A stretch of DNA of 64,000 nt from Arenicella xantha (lineage in GTDB: Bacteria; Pseudomonadota; Gammaproteobacteria; Arenicellales; Arenicellaceae), in the NCBI RefSeq assembly GCF_003315245.1, contig NZ_QNRT01000001.1, positions 254,963 through 318,962 of the forward strand, written 5' to 3'. The position numbers were made by a program, and so were the translations under genes. Under the pieces are notes generated by a model. The model saw only the letters and a program-made list of their open reading frames with translations, did no database searches and had not been told where the DNA came from. Positions 63,568-64,000 of the stretch are shown one piece after another; positions within the stretch are counted from its first letter, which is position 1; every line of letters starts with the position of its first letter.

Positions 63568-64000
63568 TGCGTCACCTCTTGAAGCATTTCAAGAATTTTG
63601 CTTTCGACGGTAGCTAACTCCTTATCGATTTCCTCCAAGCTGCGCGGTTCCTGATAGCTGAAGAACTCCCGGTTAAAATTGAGCTCGTAACCGACCTTGC
63701 CGATGCCTCCGTCCTTTTCGTCGCAGAGTTTAGCATCGGCATTTATCCAGGAGTCGGCAAAATATGGGCGGACTTCACGGAGAAAGAAGGCGACGATGTT
63801 TTCGTCTAACGGCACGTTCTCGTTATCGCGTAGTTTCGGGTCGGCTTCGTATTGAATTGCCTGGCCATTCTTGCCTTTGCTCTCATTAACAACACCAAAG
63901 ACTTGATCGAGCTCACTCAATTCGAGATTGCCAATGAGCTTTTGTCCAGGGAACTCCCCTTTGCCTACGATGCCGGAGAAACTGCCGCGTTTAGCGATGA
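63564..64000 (-). CDS. hsdM: Type I restriction enzyme, methylase subunit HsdM (3' part)
   Basis: The open frame runs from the right edge of the window to 63564, about 145 codons. It is the C-terminal part of HsdM: the edge part reads KRGSFSGIVGKGEFPGQ, then LDQVFGVVNESKGKNG, with KVGYELNFNREFFSYQEPRSLEEIDKELATVESKI as the usual HsdM tail helices. The methylase catalytic motif NPPF is outside the window. GTGA overlap with hsdS; it leads the restriction operon. Confidence 0.88.
   Translation of the reverse strand, partial: IAKRGSFSGIVGKGEFPGQKLIGNLELSELDQVFGVVNESKGKNGQAIQYEADPKLRDNENVPLDENIVAFFLREVRPYFADSWINADAKLCDEKDGGIGKVGYELNFNREFFSYQEPRSLEEIDKELATVESKILEMLQEVTQ

Overview
The window looks like the chromosome of a free-living, probably marine gammaproteobacterium. 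This is inferred from the gene families (type I Map paired with a ParD-like protein, Blc lipocalin, DUF481 outer-membrane protein), the many exported proteins and a moderate base composition; no rRNA or other marker is present, so a closer placement (Arenicella-like relatives come to mind) is a guess. No rRNA, tRNA, CRISPR array or complete prophage was seen.

Layout. 0-11 kb is mostly housekeeping and small hypothetical genes: a C92 papain-like protein; a tight nucleoside-salvage run (2OG-Fe(II) oxygenase, PfkB kinase, nucleoside hydrolase, thymidine kinase); a hemerythrin-like protein; a ParD-like/Map pair behind a long palindromic operator; and a DUF481 protein. 11.3-20.6 kb holds an unusual biosynthetic set: a QueC-like PP-loop protein with a methyltransferase and, beyond a giant convergent beta-helix gene, QueC, QueD, a PaaK/CapK-type adenylating enzyme, a sulfotransferase and a second methyltransferase. 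No QueE is present. This is the best candidate for an undescribed pathway, perhaps for a modified 7-deazapurine. 20.7-25.2 kb is a sensory operon (lipoprotein, histidine kinase, double-receiver regulator).

25.5-42 kb is rich in secreted proteins: lipocalin, beta-propellers, a G8/beta-helix protein, a collagen-like protein with a tail-collar domain, a subtilase with a CUB-like domain, a huge di-heme cytochrome c/beta-propeller protein with a TSP3 partner, a BTRD1-type repeat protein, and a broken beta-helix gene abutting a broken LuxR gene. Two short terminal motifs recur among these exported proteins. 42-48 kb is an eukaryotic-like signalling locus: an FHA protein with a possible winged helix at its C-terminus, a membrane Ser/Thr kinase with a TPR-like tail, two paralogous small proteins (one with a Cys-rich insert) and another small protein followed by a G-quadruplex motif.

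50-64 kb is a defence and mobility region: a HEPN protein, a possible exonuclease, MITE-like and REP-like repeats, a REP-associated transposase, and a type I restriction operon (hsdM-hsdS-hsdR) with a Septu-like ATPase/HNH pair embedded between hsdS and hsdR. All consecutive genes of that operon overlap by 4 bases. hsdM runs off the right edge.
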